A DNA stretch of 48,557 bases from contig NZ_JAAEQH010000106.1 in assembly GCF_024231755.1 (NCBI RefSeq), positions 1-48,557 on the forward strand, given 5' to 3'. Below are positions 8,501 through 17,058 of the stretch, one piece after another; positions within the stretch are counted from its first letter, which is position 1, and each line of letters starts with the position of its first letter. Both the position numbers and the translations under genes were made by a program. The DNA comes from Neptuniibacter sp. Its GTDB lineage: Bacteria > Pseudomonadota > Gammaproteobacteria > Pseudomonadales > Balneatricaceae. Under the pieces are notes generated by a model. It saw only the letters and a list, made by a program, of their open reading frames with translations, ran no database searches and was not told where the DNA came from.

Positions 8501-9527
8501 CCATAGCGAAGAGACCAGCCAGTTAGTTGACAATCTCAACGGTTCTCTAACCGCAGCAGAAGAACTGATCACTGCCATCCTGGATATTTCCAAACTGGAT
8601 GCCGGCGCCCTGGAACCGTCAATTACAGATTTCTGTCTCGATGACATGTTCACTGCATTAAACACTGAATTCACAGCTGTCGCAGATAAAAAACAGCTCA
8701 AATTCCACTTTGTTCCATGCAAGAAGGTAGTACGCTCGGATCAACAACTGCTGAGACGAATCATCCAGAACTTCCTTTCAAACGCCATCCGCTATACGCA
8801 GGAAGGCAAAATTCTACTGGGCTGCCGCCGCAGAAAAAACATGCTTCGAATAGAGGTTTGGGATACAGGCGTTGGTATTGCAGAAGATAAGATAAAAGAA
8901 GTATTCGAGGAGTTCCGCCGCATAGACAACCCTAAACACTCACAGGTTCAGGGACTTGGTCTGGGTCTAGCAATCACAGAGCGAATTGCCAGAATGCTCA
9001 ATCACAAGCTCAATGTTCGCTCATGGCCAACTAAAGGCACAGTTTTCAGCGTTGAGATACCTTTAGGAGATGAAGCTAAAGCCGTCAAACCTAAACCAGA
9101 GAAGCGCGGCTGGATCCGCAGTAAGGGCCTAAATGGCATTCGCGCCTTGGTTATCGATAACGAACCGAAAATACTGGAAGGGATGTCTGCACTGCTGAAT
9201 GGCTGGGGTTGCGACGCCAGAACCGCCCTGTCAGCCAAGGAAGCGGTTTCTCTGGTTGAATCTGAAGGCTATCAGCCAGAGATCATTCTCGCCGACTACC
9301 ACCTGTCTGAGACGCTTACAGGCATTATGGCACTTGAGGACCTGAAACCTCTGCTGCAGAAAGAAGTTCCATCCATTGTTATCACTGCTGATCGCACGGA
9401 TGAGGTCAAAGCTGAGATAAGTGAATTTGGCGCACAACTTCTGACCAAACCAATTCGCCCGGCAGCACTTCGAGCAATGATCAACAAGACCATTGCCACA
9501 GCTAGAGCCAATGAGGCAGAAATGTAG
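5583..9527 (+). CDS. crbS: CrbS (MxtR-like), transporter-linked hybrid histidine kinase
   Basis: Membrane hybrid sensor kinase, 1314 residues. In order: an SLC5/SSS transporter-like domain with about 13 helices (1-510), a linker of STAC type (about 515-620), two PAS domains (about 635-740 and 750-880), a coiled coil (to about 930), HisKA with HDLLQPLNAAR (phospho-acceptor H953), HATPase_c with NFLSNAIRYT, WDTGVGI and GLGLGLAI, and a receiver with phospho-acceptor D1238 (ADYHL). CrbS/MxtR proteins work with the NarL-type regulator CrbR/ErdR to switch on acetyl-CoA synthetase and acetate uptake, and both crbR and acs follow here. The H-box is of the NahK/ErcS type. Whether the SSS domain transports or only senses cannot be told from sequence. 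Confidence 0.88.
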   Translation: MLSGWSIILISLCYLGLLFAIAYYGDKTAQRSSKIISRPIIYSLSLAVYCSSWTFYGAVGRATTSGWEFLATYLGPAIVFIFGWRLIEKMILISKQQNITTISDFISSRYGKSQALAVLITIIAVTGTMPYIAMQLKAVAISYNALTPGTEDVLSKGSDTALFVAIVMAIFAILFGTRHIDATEHHEGLVLAVAFESIVKLTAFIAVGIFVTVEVFDGLDDLAYNVAIQLNSNSNYSSFLEDSFLTEILLACAAIICLPRQFHVTIVENTNPAHLKLARWLFPAYLLLLAVFVLPISTAGMLYFGNTEVDADTFVLMLPLAADHKDLATFAFIGGLSASTSMVIVASITLATMVCNDIIMPLLFRISWLKLSSNNDVGALLLRVRRITIMCLMILAYFYYRILGEQSPLASFGLLAFVAAAQFLPAIIGGIYWKAGSRHGVLAGLIGGFILWLYTLVLPSFSEAGLLGPEYLNTGIFGIDWLKPTALLGITGLDPLTHGVIWSLSANLFLYIVISRYTNLRLVDRIQASAFVDVYNKDLTESSRQYGQVTVGDLQMLTERFLGISRTQHSFTGFALQRGEEPPLSGDKATPELIQFTERLLAGVIGASSARIVLASTLRGKDMHIGDVVTIVDEASQALRFNRSLLQSTIENISMGISVVDQQMRLVAWNRVYVEMFDYPEGLICVGRPIEEVFRYNAMKGEYGPGNNDQQVRKRLKVLRSGKRHSYERFRPDGTVLEVRGNPMPNGGYVNTYMDITNHKHVEEALRESEQNIRIYTDNVPVLIAYLDPERRYLFVNKAYAETFNLDRSSISGQPCYKIMTPEGYELRRPYISAVLEGKRQQFETTLPSIDGDTRYAEVQYIPHIGEYGDILGYFSLYQDITERRKAEIALKETNETLEQRVRERTHALSVVNKELRKENTIRSLMEDELRQAKSDADDANLGKTRFLASASHDLLQPLNAARLFTSALAQQSHSEETSQLVDNLNGSLTAAEELITAILDISKLDAGALEPSITDFCLDDMFTALNTEFTAVADKKQLKFHFVPCKKVVRSDQQLLRRIIQNFLSNAIRYTQEGKILLGCRRRKNMLRIEVWDTGVGIAEDKIKEVFEEFRRIDNPKHSQVQGLGLGLAITERIARMLNHKLNVRSWPTKGTVFSVEIPLGDEAKAVKPKPEKRGWIRSKGLNGIRALVIDNEPKILEGMSALLNGWGCDARTALSAKEAVSLVESEGYQPEIILADYHLSETLTGIMALEDLKPLLQKEVPSIVITADRTDEVKAEISEFGAQLLTKPIRPAALRAMINKTIATARANEAEM

Positions 9528-9565
9528 GTGCTCACCCCGTGAGCGACACCATTTCAAAGTATCTC

Positions 9566-9632
9566 GTTGGAGGCGCATCCTCACGCCGATATTATTTGTC
9601 GGATTTAATCGCGATGCGGACATCGCTCCAAC
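9566..9632. repeat. REP-like imperfect palindrome after crbS
   Basis: The element opens with GTTGGAG (9566-9572) and closes with CTCCAAC (9626-9632); the inner parts are imperfectly complementary (GGCGCATCC against GATGCGGACATCGC). Size, place (between convergent genes, after a stop) and terminal heptamers resemble extragenic palindromic repeats of gammaproteobacteria. A separate perfect hairpin, GCTCAC / GTGAGC with a CCC loop (9530-9544), lies right after the crbS stop. No second copy of the element was seen in the window. Confidence 0.5.
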
Positions 9633-9660
9633 AAAAAAGGCGCTGAATGCGCCTTTTTCT
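9633..9660. terminator. bidirectional terminator between crbS and crbR
   Basis: AAAAAAGGCGC / GCGCCTTTTT with a 5-base loop. A-run on one side and T-run on the other let it serve both convergent genes. Confidence 0.85.
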
Positions 9661-9674
9661 TTATTTCGAACCAA

Positions 9675-10340
9675 TTATTCCAGATCAGTTTTCGGCGGCT
9701 CAACACCCAAGCGCTGAGCAGCAATAACTGCCTGAGTTCGACTATGTACGCCCAACTTACGCAGAATAGCCGTTACGTGAGCTTTGATAGTCGCTTCAGA
9801 TACGTTTAACTCATATGCGATCTGCTTGTTTAACAAGCCTTCCGTCAGCATAGTCAGTACACGGAACTGCTGTGGTGTCAGCGCAGCCAGGGCAGCAGCG
9901 AATTTCTGATCATCTTCACTAACATCGCCCAGATTATCGGCAACTTCCTGTGGCAACCACTCTTCACCCTCTAGTACAGCAACAATAGCTTCACCAATGG
10001 TTTCCAGCGGTGCTGACTTCGGAATAAAACCTGATGCGCCATAGTCAATGGCACGCTTCATTACGTGTGGCTCTTCACTACCAGAAACAACGACAACAGG
10101 GATACCAGGGTTCTGACCACGCAGGAACACCAGACCAGAAAAGCCATTAGTACCCGGCATATGGATATCCAGCAAAACCAGGTCGGCGTCTGAATGCTGA
10201 TCTACCGCATCCTGAACAGCCTGAAGCGAATCAGACTCAATTGTTTCTACTCCCGGCATAGCCTGAGACACTGCCTGCTTTAAAGCAGCACGAAACAACG
10301 GATGATCATCTGCGATAATAATTTTTTGCGCTAGCTGCAT
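9675..10340 (-). CDS. crbR: CrbR (ErdR-like), NarL/LuxR-family response regulator
   Basis: DNA-binding response regulator, 221 residues. The receiver (about 5-125) has the acidic pair D11-D12, phospho-acceptor D58 (LLDIHMPG) and K in FIPKSAP. A LuxR-type helix-turn-helix (about 155-215) has the signature NKQIAYELNVSEATIKAHV. The ATG at 10340 is chosen because GGGGGAG lies upstream; an upstream in-frame start (10388) has no such site. In Vibrio and Pseudomonas the homologue receives phosphate from CrbS/MxtR and activates acs. Here it lies between crbS and acs, downstream of acs on the same strand but behind a terminator. The palindrome CTAAGGTCTTAG near acs and the symporter is its likely target (inference). 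Confidence 0.88.
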   Translation of the reverse strand: MQLAQKIIIADDHPLFRAALKQAVSQAMPGVETIESDSLQAVQDAVDQHSDADLVLLDIHMPGTNGFSGLVFLRGQNPGIPVVVVSGSEEPHVMKRAIDYGASGFIPKSAPLETIGEAIVAVLEGEEWLPQEVADNLGDVSEDDQKFAAALAALTPQQFRVLTMLTEGLLNKQIAYELNVSEATIKAHVTAILRKLGVHSRTQAVIAAQRLGVEPPKTDLE

Positions 10341-10428
10341 GCGTTCAACTCCCCCTTCAGAAACCCTTAAACGAACGCTGACCGTCAAGGAACGTTATCC
10401 CTATAACAAGAACATACTACTTTAAAAC

Positions 10429-10476
10429 AAAAAACTCCCGTAAGGCTAGGAATTTCCCAGCCCTACGGGAGTTTTT
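10429..10476 (-). terminator. terminator after acs
   Basis: Long stem AAAAACTCCCGTA (10430-10442) / TACGGGAGTTTTT, extended by AGGCT / AGCC inside. It lies between the acs stop and crbR and would end acs transcription on the minus strand. Confidence 0.88.
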
Positions 10477-10495
10477 ATAACTAATTAATTATAAA

Positions 10496-12448
10496 TTAGT
10501 CGTTACGGTTCATACGGTTTTCGATCAGATCATCAACTACTGATGGATCTGCCAGGGTAGAAGTATCACCCAGAGCACTGAAATCGTCTTCAGCAATCTT
10601 ACGCAGGATACGACGCATGATCTTACCAGAACGAGTCTTAGGCATGCCTGGCGCGAACTGAATCAAGTCAGGTGATGCAATTGGACCGATCTCAGAACGT
10701 ACGTGCAAGCGCAGCTCTTTCAGAAGCTCGTCAGACTGCTCGTAACCAGCCTGCAGAGTTACGTAAACGTAGATACCCTGACCCTTAACTTCGTGCGGGT
10801 AACCTACTACAGCAGCTTCAGCTACTGCTTCGTGAGCTACTAGAGCAGACTCAACTTCCGCAGTACCCATACGGTGGCCAGATACGTTGATTACGTCATC
10901 TACACGACCTGTGATCCAGTAATAACCGTCTTCATCACGACGAGCACCATCACCAGTAGTGTAAACACCCTTGTATGTGCTGAAGTAAGTCTGAGTAAAG
11001 CGCTCGTGGTCACCCCAGATTGAACGCGCCTGTGAAGGCCAAGAATCAGTGATTACCAGGTTACCGTCAGTTGCGCCTTCCAGAGTTTTACCATCTGCAT
11101 CAAGCAGCGCTGGCTGAACACCGAAGAATGGACGAGAAGCCGCACCTGGCTTAGCGTCACATGCACCCGGCAGAGGCAGAATCATCATGCCGCCAGTCTC
11201 TGTCTGCCACCAAGTATCAACGATTGGGCAGCGACCCTGGCCGATAATACGGTGGTACCAATCCCATGCTTCTGGGTTGATAGGCTCACCAACTGATCCA
11301 AGAATACGCAATGTAGATAGATCAGAGTCACCCAGTACATCTTCGCCCTGCTGCATCAGTGCACGGATAGCCGTTGGAGCAGTGTAGAACTGGTTAACTT
11401 TATGTTTTTCGATAACGCGGCCGAAACGGCTGTTATCTGGGTAGCTTGGAACACCTTCAAACATCAGAGAAGTTGCACCGTTCGCTAGTGGTCCGTATAC
11501 GATGTAGCTGTGGCCTGTTACCCAACCTACGTCAGCAGTACACCAGTAGATGTCGCCTTCTTTGTAGTCAAAAGCGTACTCGTGAGTCATAGAAGCGTAT
11601 ACCAGGTAACCACCCGTAGTGTGCTTCAGACCTTTTGGGGCACCAGTAGAACCAGATGTGTACAGGATAAACATTGGATCTTCTGCATTCAGCTCTTCAG
11701 CCGGGCAGTCTGCAGATGCAGCAGCAACCAGCTCTTCGTACCAAACATCTACGCTGTCATTCCAAGCAACATCTTCTTCAACACGCTTAACAACAATTAC
11801 GCTGTCTACGATGTCTTTAACTTCACCGTGCTCAAGCGCTTTGTCTACGTTCGCTTTCAGAGGAACGGACTTACCAGCACGCAGAGAGTAGTTAGATGTT
11901 ACAACTACTTTAGAGTTCGCACCTTCGATACGAGCTGCCAGAGCTTCTGGAGAGAAACCACCGAATACGATTGAGTGAACAGCACCGATACGTGTACAAG
12001 CCAGCATTGCAACTGCCGCTTCTGGAATCATCGGAAGGTACAAAGTAACTACATCACCCTTCTCAACGCCCTGTGCTTTCAGTGCATTTGCAAACTTACA
12101 TACGCGCTCGTGCAGATCACGGTAAGTAATATTTTCAGATTCGCTTGGGTCGTCACCTTCCCAGATGATTGCTACCTGGTCGCCACGCGTTTCCAGATGA
12201 CGGTCCAGACAGTTGTGAGAAACGTTCAGAGTACCGTCTTCATACCAACGGATATCAACATTGTGCGGGTCAAAAGAAGTGTTTTTAACTTTAGTGTATG
12301 GTTTGAACCAATCTAGGCGCTTACCTGCCTCACCCCAGAATGTATCCGGATCGTTAACCGACTGCTCATACATCGCCTGATATTTTTCGTTATCGATGTG
12401 CGCGTTTGCCGCAACTTCCGGACTTACTGGATATACCTTTTCACTCAT
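10496..12448 (-). CDS. acs: acetyl-CoA synthetase (AMP-forming)
   Basis: Makes acetyl-CoA from acetate, CoA and ATP through acetyl-AMP, allowing growth on and scavenging of acetate. At 650 residues it has the family's full length. Visible motifs: the ACS N-terminal domain, the P-loop [11 protein letters not shown], the adenylation segment [28 protein letters not shown], and the C-terminal [11 protein letters not shown]. The lysine of the last motif is K609, the same number as the acetylation-controlled lysine of enterobacterial Acs. Start ATG 12448. About 150 bp upstream is a perfect 16-bp inverted repeat that also occurs, in shorter form, before the symporter operon. Confidence 0.97.
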   Translation of the reverse strand: MSEKVYPVSPEVAANAHIDNEKYQAMYEQSVNDPDTFWGEAGKRLDWFKPYTKVKNTSFDPHNVDIRWYEDGTLNVSHNCLDRHLETRGDQVAIIWEGDDPSESENITYRDLHERVCKFANALKAQGVEKGDVVTLYLPMIPEAAVAMLACTRIGAVHSIVFGGFSPEALAARIEGANSKVVVTSNYSLRAGKSVPLKANVDKALEHGEVKDIVDSVIVVKRVEEDVAWNDSVDVWYEELVAAASADCPAEELNAEDPMFILYTSGSTGAPKGLKHTTGGYLVYASMTHEYAFDYKEGDIYWCTADVGWVTGHSYIVYGPLANGATSLMFEGVPSYPDNSRFGRVIEKHKVNQFYTAPTAIRALMQQGEDVLGDSDLSTLRILGSVGEPINPEAWDWYHRIIGQGRCPIVDTWWQTETGGMMILPLPGACDAKPGAASRPFFGVQPALLDADGKTLEGATDGNLVITDSWPSQARSIWGDHERFTQTYFSTYKGVYTTGDGARRDEDGYYWITGRVDDVINVSGHRMGTAEVESALVAHEAVAEAAVVGYPHEVKGQGIYVYVTLQAGYEQSDELLKELRLHVRSEIGPIASPDLIQFAPGMPKTRSGKIMRRILRKIAEDDFSALGDTSTLADPSVVDDLIENRMNRND

Positions 12449-12847
12449 CGTGATGCCCTTAGCTTGATTGTTTTATTTCTCGGATTGCCACGCTGCTTTT
12501 TACTAAATTCTTATTATCAGCATTCACGTGGTTCCATTTGGACTTAGATTTATACAGAAGGGGGGTCAATTCTCTGAATTAGACATTGGTATATCCGGAC
12601 TAAGACCTTAGTCTCACCAGACCATTCATCCTGCCAAAAAAAACCAGCGCCTGAGAAAACTTTTGTTTATTTTTCAAGGACTCACAGCAACAAATGAAGA
12701 AGGCAGCAAAGAAACAGCCACACAACGCAAAAATAGCTTACAAGCGCCCACAAACTCTGAAACTAAGCGTTCTGGGCACCCAAACTCACAACTCGATGTG
12801 ACTTTTACACTATAGAAAATACTACACCCTGCCATTGGCAAAGAGAG
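12449..12847 (-). promoter_or_regulatory. acs upstream region
   Basis: A 399-bp gap between flrC and acs, both on the minus strand. It contains the perfect palindrome at 12598-12613 and a possible -10 TATAAA (minus strand, 12554-12549) with no good -35 at 17 bases, as expected for an activator-dependent promoter. The flrC-proximal part (12660-12847) shows no clear terminator; a weak TGCC/GGCA hairpin near 12830 has no T-run. A 35-codon plus-strand reading frame at 12694-12801 is not supported. Confidence 0.55.
12598..12613 (-). promoter_or_regulatory. candidate CrbR operator before acs
   Basis: GACTAAGACCTTAGTC, 7-bp perfect arms with a 2-base centre, about 150 bp before the acs ATG. Its core is the reverse complement of 5356-5367. 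Binding by CrbR is inferred from the shared motif and gene context. Confidence 0.6.
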
Positions 12848-14218
12848 CTATCGGCCTAAAAGCTTATCTAGATCCAGCCCCATTTCTCGCATCTTAGCCA
12901 ACTTATAACGCAAGGTACGTGGACTGATGCCCAATTTTTCAGAAGCTTCTTTACGGCTCCCATGGGTTGATTTGAGCGCATCGATAATCAGCTGAAATTC
13001 ATGCTGACGCATCCCTTCACCCAACTGCCCTGCCAGATCTTCATCATCCTCGGCTTCAACCGGGCTTTCTATTTCTGTATGCGAGATATCTGAAGGATTC
13101 AACATCAGATCAACAGCTCGGATCTCTGTACCACCTTGAAGAATCAAGGCCCGCTGCACCACATTGTCCAGTTCTCGAACATTACCTGGCCACGCATAAC
13201 CTGCTAAGGCTGCTTTGACATCATCGGTAAGTGCGACTGGTGCACGGTGCATCTTCTGGCAGTATTTACGAAACAGCCTTTCAGCCAGCGGTACCACATC
13301 AGCAGGACGTTCCCGCAGCGGTTTCCACTGCAATGGAAAAACATTTAGTCGATAATACAGATCCTCTCTAAACTTCCCTTCTTTTACATAGGACTCTAAC
13401 TGGCGGTTAGTGGTCGCAAGCACTCGAACATCCAGCGGAATCACTTTGCGTCCACCAATACGCTCAACCTCTTGCTCCTGCAATACGCGCAATAACTTCG
13501 CCTGCAAACCCAGATCCATCTCCGAGATCTCATCCAGCAGAATAGTTCCACCATTAGCCTGCTCAAATTTACCCGGGGAGTTATTGTACGCCCCCGTAAA
13601 AGCACCTTTTTCGTGACCAAAAAGAGTGGCTTCCAACATATTCTCAGGAATAGCTGCACAGTTGATCGCAATAAAGGGCTTATCAGCTCTGGCGGAGTGA
13701 TTGTGCACGTACTGCGCCAATACCTCTTTACCGGTGCCAGACTCACCCGAGATAAGTACTGTAGAATCTGAAGCAGCTACGCGACGCGCCAGCTGGAGCA
13801 ACTGCTTACTACTGGGCTCTTCAGCGATCGGCTGTTCAATTTCTTGTGCTGTTGTTTCACCCACCGCAAAGCGACGTACTGCGGAGATCAATGCCGCCGA
13901 ATCAAAAGGCTTCATCAAATAATCCACAGCCCCGGCTTTGATCGCCTCAACCGCCTTACTAACCTGACCGAAAGCAGTGATCAGCATCACTGGCAAACCG
14001 GGATACTGGCTACGAATTTTTTCCAATAGCTGGTGACCATCCATACCCGGCATATTCACATCGGTGACAACCATATCAACCTGATGCTCGGTCAACAGTT
14101 CAAGCGCTTTTTCTGCATCCTCTGCTTCCAGGAAGTTAAAACCGGCCAACTCAAGCGTATCGCACAGAGCCTCTCTCAGCTCATTATCATCTTCAACAAT
14201 CAGTATCTTGTTGCTCAT
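12848..14218 (-). CDS. flrC: FlrC (FleR), sigma54-dependent flagellar response regulator
   Basis: NtrC-type activator of middle flagellar genes, 456 residues. The receiver (1-120) has D53 (VTDVNMPG) and K103. The AAA+ domain (about 130-370) has Walker A GESGTGKE (158-165) and the sigma54-contact loop GAFTGA (205-210). A Fis-type helix-turn-helix ends the protein (REASEKLGISPRTLRYKL). It is the last gene of flrA-flrB-flrC, 23 bases after the flrB stop. Its partner kinase FlrB is adjacent. In relatives fliE usually follows; here acs does. Confidence 0.93.
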   Translation of the reverse strand: MSNKILIVEDDNELREALCDTLELAGFNFLEAEDAEKALELLTEHQVDMVVTDVNMPGMDGHQLLEKIRSQYPGLPVMLITAFGQVSKAVEAIKAGAVDYLMKPFDSAALISAVRRFAVGETTAQEIEQPIAEEPSSKQLLQLARRVAASDSTVLISGESGTGKEVLAQYVHNHSARADKPFIAINCAAIPENMLEATLFGHEKGAFTGAYNNSPGKFEQANGGTILLDEISEMDLGLQAKLLRVLQEQEVERIGGRKVIPLDVRVLATTNRQLESYVKEGKFREDLYYRLNVFPLQWKPLRERPADVVPLAERLFRKYCQKMHRAPVALTDDVKAALAGYAWPGNVRELDNVVQRALILQGGTEIRAVDLMLNPSDISHTEIESPVEAEDDEDLAGQLGEGMRQHEFQLIIDALKSTHGSRKEASEKLGISPRTLRYKLAKMREMGLDLDKLLGR

Positions 14219-14241
14219 ATATATCTACTCAAGTGACAACT

Positions 14242-15354
14242 TTAATTTCCTGGTTTTACGCAAGGCAGCAAAATGCTTGCTACCGTCCCTTTACCATCTT
14301 CTGATTGCAGCTCAAAACGGCCATGATGAGCGTGAGCAACAACCTGGGCTACAGCAAGCCCTAAACCTGTACCATGAGACTTGGTTGTATAAAAAGGCTC
14401 CATTGCTTTTTTAACCGCCTCACTGTCCATACCCGGCCCCTGGTCGATGATATCAATGCGCACAAACTGCTCTGCATCAGAAAAACGGATCTGCAGCTCT
14501 GATCCTTTCCCACAAGCCTGTAAAGCGTTTTCAACCAGATTCATACAAACCCCAAGCAGGGCTTCTTTATTACACTGCAAGGTATAACCCGGCACTTCAT
14601 TAAGGCAATCACAGTCCGCATCAAAGTTGACCAGTGGCAGATCAAGCATATCTTCCAACTCAGCCATTAAAGCAGTAGTGGTAACACTATCATCTAGTCG
14701 CATCTCACCACGGGCAAAGATAAGCATATCCCTGACTTGTTGCTCTAGATTAGTCAGGCGCGATTTTGCCTTACCAGCAAATTTCTGACGCTGCTCCTGC
14801 TGCAGATCGGGACGGGTAAGATGATCAACATATAACAGAGCAGCCGATAAAGGGGTTCTGATCTGATGTGCTAGTGAGGCCATCATTCTGCCCATCTCAG
14901 ACAAACGCTGATAATGCGATAAGCGCCCCTGTAGCAACCGGGTTTCAGTCTGATCAGTCAACAGAACCAGCTGCCCGGGCTCAACATCCATCGCACGTGT
15001 CATCAGACTTACACGGCGCCCATCTTTCAGAGAAACTTCATGCCCATCATCACTTTTCGGAGCAAAGCTACGATTAATAATTTCAAACCAAGGCTGGCCC
15101 TGTAGAGGCTTACCAAGAAAGTTTTCTGCTGCAGGATTAGCTTCCGCGACAACACCCGAGCCATCAATCATCACAACACCTGCAGGTAACAAAGCCAAAA
15201 GGTGCTGAAAACGATCACTTAGCCCAGCATTGCGATCATCACCCTGTTGACGTTGCTCGAGCTCGATACTCAGCTGTTGCCGAGACTCTGCTAATTCCTG
15301 TTCCAACTCTGCAATGCGCTGCTGGCAAGCCTGAAGATTATTTTGATCACTCAT
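14242..15354 (-). CDS. flrB: FlrB (FleS), flagellar sensor histidine kinase
   Basis: Soluble histidine kinase, 370 residues, without transmembrane helices. An N-terminal coiled coil (about 5-40) is followed by PAS (about 48-140), HisKA with SLAHQIRTPLSAA (H163) and HATPase_c with NLVENALQACG, DQGPGMD and GTGLGLAVAQ. It phosphorylates FlrC to activate sigma54 promoters of hook-basal body genes. The ATG abuts the flrA stop directly (TAG then ATG), which suggests translational coupling in the flrABC operon. Confidence 0.92.
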   Translation of the reverse strand: MSDQNNLQACQQRIAELEQELAESRQQLSIELEQRQQGDDRNAGLSDRFQHLLALLPAGVVMIDGSGVVAEANPAAENFLGKPLQGQPWFEIINRSFAPKSDDGHEVSLKDGRRVSLMTRAMDVEPGQLVLLTDQTETRLLQGRLSHYQRLSEMGRMMASLAHQIRTPLSAALLYVDHLTRPDLQQEQRQKFAGKAKSRLTNLEQQVRDMLIFARGEMRLDDSVTTTALMAELEDMLDLPLVNFDADCDCLNEVPGYTLQCNKEALLGVCMNLVENALQACGKGSELQIRFSDAEQFVRIDIIDQGPGMDSEAVKKAMEPFYTTKSHGTGLGLAVAQVVAHAHHGRFELQSEDGKGTVASILLPCVKPGN

Positions 15355-16800
15355 CTACTTACGCTGCATCCCATATTTACGCATTTTTTCCACCAGCGTG
15401 GTTCGCCGGATCTGCAAAGCCTCTGCTGCCCTGGCTACAACACCTGAACTTCTATTCACGGCCTGTTCAATCAATGACCTTTCTATCGATTCAAGGTGCT
15501 CTTTAAGATTAAGTCCATCTTCAGGCAAAAGATCCAGCGCTGATACAGCAAGCATACCTCCCGTATCAGGTACGCTTTTATCTGTCTGCTCTTCATCTTG
15601 GACGGAATAACGATCTGGATCTGGCTCATCTATATGTTGAAAACGAGCGGGAAGTTCAGAAACACCAACAACCCCATTTGGGTACATAATAGCCAGCCGC
15701 TCCAACAAATTTGCCAACTCACGAACATTCCCCGGCCAGCTGTGCTGCTGCAGAGACTCAATCGCACTATGCTGAAAACGAACAGAGTCCAATCCCTGAC
15801 TTTTAAGACGGCTTAGTAACTCATCCAGTAATAAGGGAAGATCTTCTAAGCGATCCCTTAAAGGGGGCATCTCAATAGGAAAAACATTCAAACGATAATA
15901 CAGATCTTCACGGAAGCTACCTTCCGTTATCATCTGTTCAAGATCTTTGTGGGTTGCAGCTATGACACGAATATCTGCTTCGAGAGTTTTAGTACCACCG
16001 ATACGCTCAAACTTTCTTTCTTGAAGCACACGCAACAGCTTTACCTGCATTGGTAGTGGCATATCGCCGATCTCATCCAGAAACAGAGTTCCGCCTTTAG
16101 CTAACTCAAAACGACCTGCCCTACTACTTACCGCACCTGTAAACGCCCCTTTTTCATGCCCAAACAACTCACTTTCCAGAAGATCGGCCGGAATAGCGCC
16201 GCAGTTAATCGGAACAAATGGGCCATCTTTACGTACAGAGTGGTCATGAAGATTGCGGGCAACCACCTCTTTACCCGTTCCAGACTCACCAGTAATCAGG
16301 ACATTGACGTCACGACCTGCCACCTGGCTCATGGCCTTGCGAACCGTAAGCATGGACTGGCTACTACCTACCAACGAGGAAAAAGATCCGGCATCACTTT
16401 CGGAGTTGCTTGCATAGGAACCGTGATAGACCTGAGCTTTATGAAGCTGATCAAGGAGCTCCTTATAGTTGAACGGTGCGCTGATCTGCCCAATCAGACT
16501 TATATTAAGATCATCAGGCAGGGATTCAGATTCACTCCACTCCCCCAACGTGATCACGGCGGCTGACGGGATTCTTTGTTGCAGATCCTTAATCAGCTTC
16601 TCAAGAGAGATTGGCAACTGACTCTGCCCGAGTATCACCAGCCGGATACCTTCTTCACCTAACTGTTCAGAAGCGGATTGCAGCCAATCAACGAAACCAT
16701 AAAACTGAAAATTTTGATCCAGAAAAGCAAGGGCCGAGCCAAGCAGCTCACGCCTGCTGATATCATCATCAATGATTAAAACACTAGGCTTAGACGACAT
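15355..16800 (-). CDS. flrA: FlrA (FleQ), sigma54-dependent master flagellar regulator
   Basis: Top activator of the polar flagellar hierarchy, 481 residues. The N-terminal FleQ domain is receiver-like but the phospho-Asp position reads VILGQS, so it is not phosphorylated, as in FleQ. AAA+ (about 143-380) has Walker A GESGTGKE (171-178) and GAFTGA. A Fis-type C-terminus reads [14 protein letters not shown]. Oddity: the c-di-GMP motif LFRS of Pseudomonas FleQ reads SFSS here (139-142), so the first binding Arg is Ser141, while the second site, ARN at 181-183, is kept. It is the first gene of flrABC, with a possible sigma70 promoter at 16829-16857. Confidence 0.93.
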   Translation of the reverse strand: MSSKPSVLIIDDDISRRELLGSALAFLDQNFQFYGFVDWLQSASEQLGEEGIRLVILGQSQLPISLEKLIKDLQQRIPSAAVITLGEWSESESLPDDLNISLIGQISAPFNYKELLDQLHKAQVYHGSYASNSESDAGSFSSLVGSSQSMLTVRKAMSQVAGRDVNVLITGESGTGKEVVARNLHDHSVRKDGPFVPINCGAIPADLLESELFGHEKGAFTGAVSSRAGRFELAKGGTLFLDEIGDMPLPMQVKLLRVLQERKFERIGGTKTLEADIRVIAATHKDLEQMITEGSFREDLYYRLNVFPIEMPPLRDRLEDLPLLLDELLSRLKSQGLDSVRFQHSAIESLQQHSWPGNVRELANLLERLAIMYPNGVVGVSELPARFQHIDEPDPDRYSVQDEEQTDKSVPDTGGMLAVSALDLLPEDGLNLKEHLESIERSLIEQAVNRSSGVVARAAEALQIRRTTLVEKMRKYGMQRK

Positions 16801-16828
16801 AGAGAAAACGAATCTTTATTTTTTTCTA

Positions 16829-16857
16829 ATAGTGACCACATTCCCCATAATTGTCAA
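16829..16857 (-). promoter_or_regulatory. possible sigma70 promoter for flrA
   Basis: Minus strand TTGACA (16857-16852), 17 bases, CACTAT (16834-16829), ending about 29 bases before the ATG. The -35 is perfect and the -10 is weak, so an additional factor may be needed. Short ATGTCACAT / ATGACACAT repeats lie just upstream (16860-16915). Confidence 0.45.
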
Positions 16858-17004
16858 TTTTATGTCACATTACACAACACATTAATATCCTGACATTATT
16901 ATGACACATACCAGGACTAAACCAGCACCAGCGAGCGCTCGCACTTAACAGTTCGTTTAATTCCTAATTTACGACGCCAGTCCTGTATGCCCTGAGCCTG
17001 GCAA

Positions 17005-17032
17005 TAAAAAAGCTGCCAGAAGGCAGCTTTTT
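17005..17032 (-). terminator. terminator after fliS
   Basis: AAAAAGCTGCC (17006-17016) / GGCAGCTTTTT (17021-17031) with a 4-base loop and T-runs on both strands. It separates fliS from flrA. Confidence 0.88.
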
Positions 17033-17058
17033 GTTAACTATATCCAAAAACTAACAAG

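Noticed and set aside
12694-12801. A 35-codon basic peptide frame (MKKAAKKQPHNAKIAYKR...) between acs and flrC
   Set aside because: The only AAGGA is about 13 bases upstream, no promoter is visible, and composition alone is not evidence of a gene.
14843-14850. GCCGATAA, a perfect sigma28 -10 word
   Set aside because: It lies inside flrB on the opposite strand with no TAAA 15 bases upstream, so chance is the better explanation.
16852-16915. CRP-like site in the flrA upstream region (TGTGACATAAA...)
   Set aside because: The left half TGTGA is present but no TCACA follows at the required 6-base spacing.
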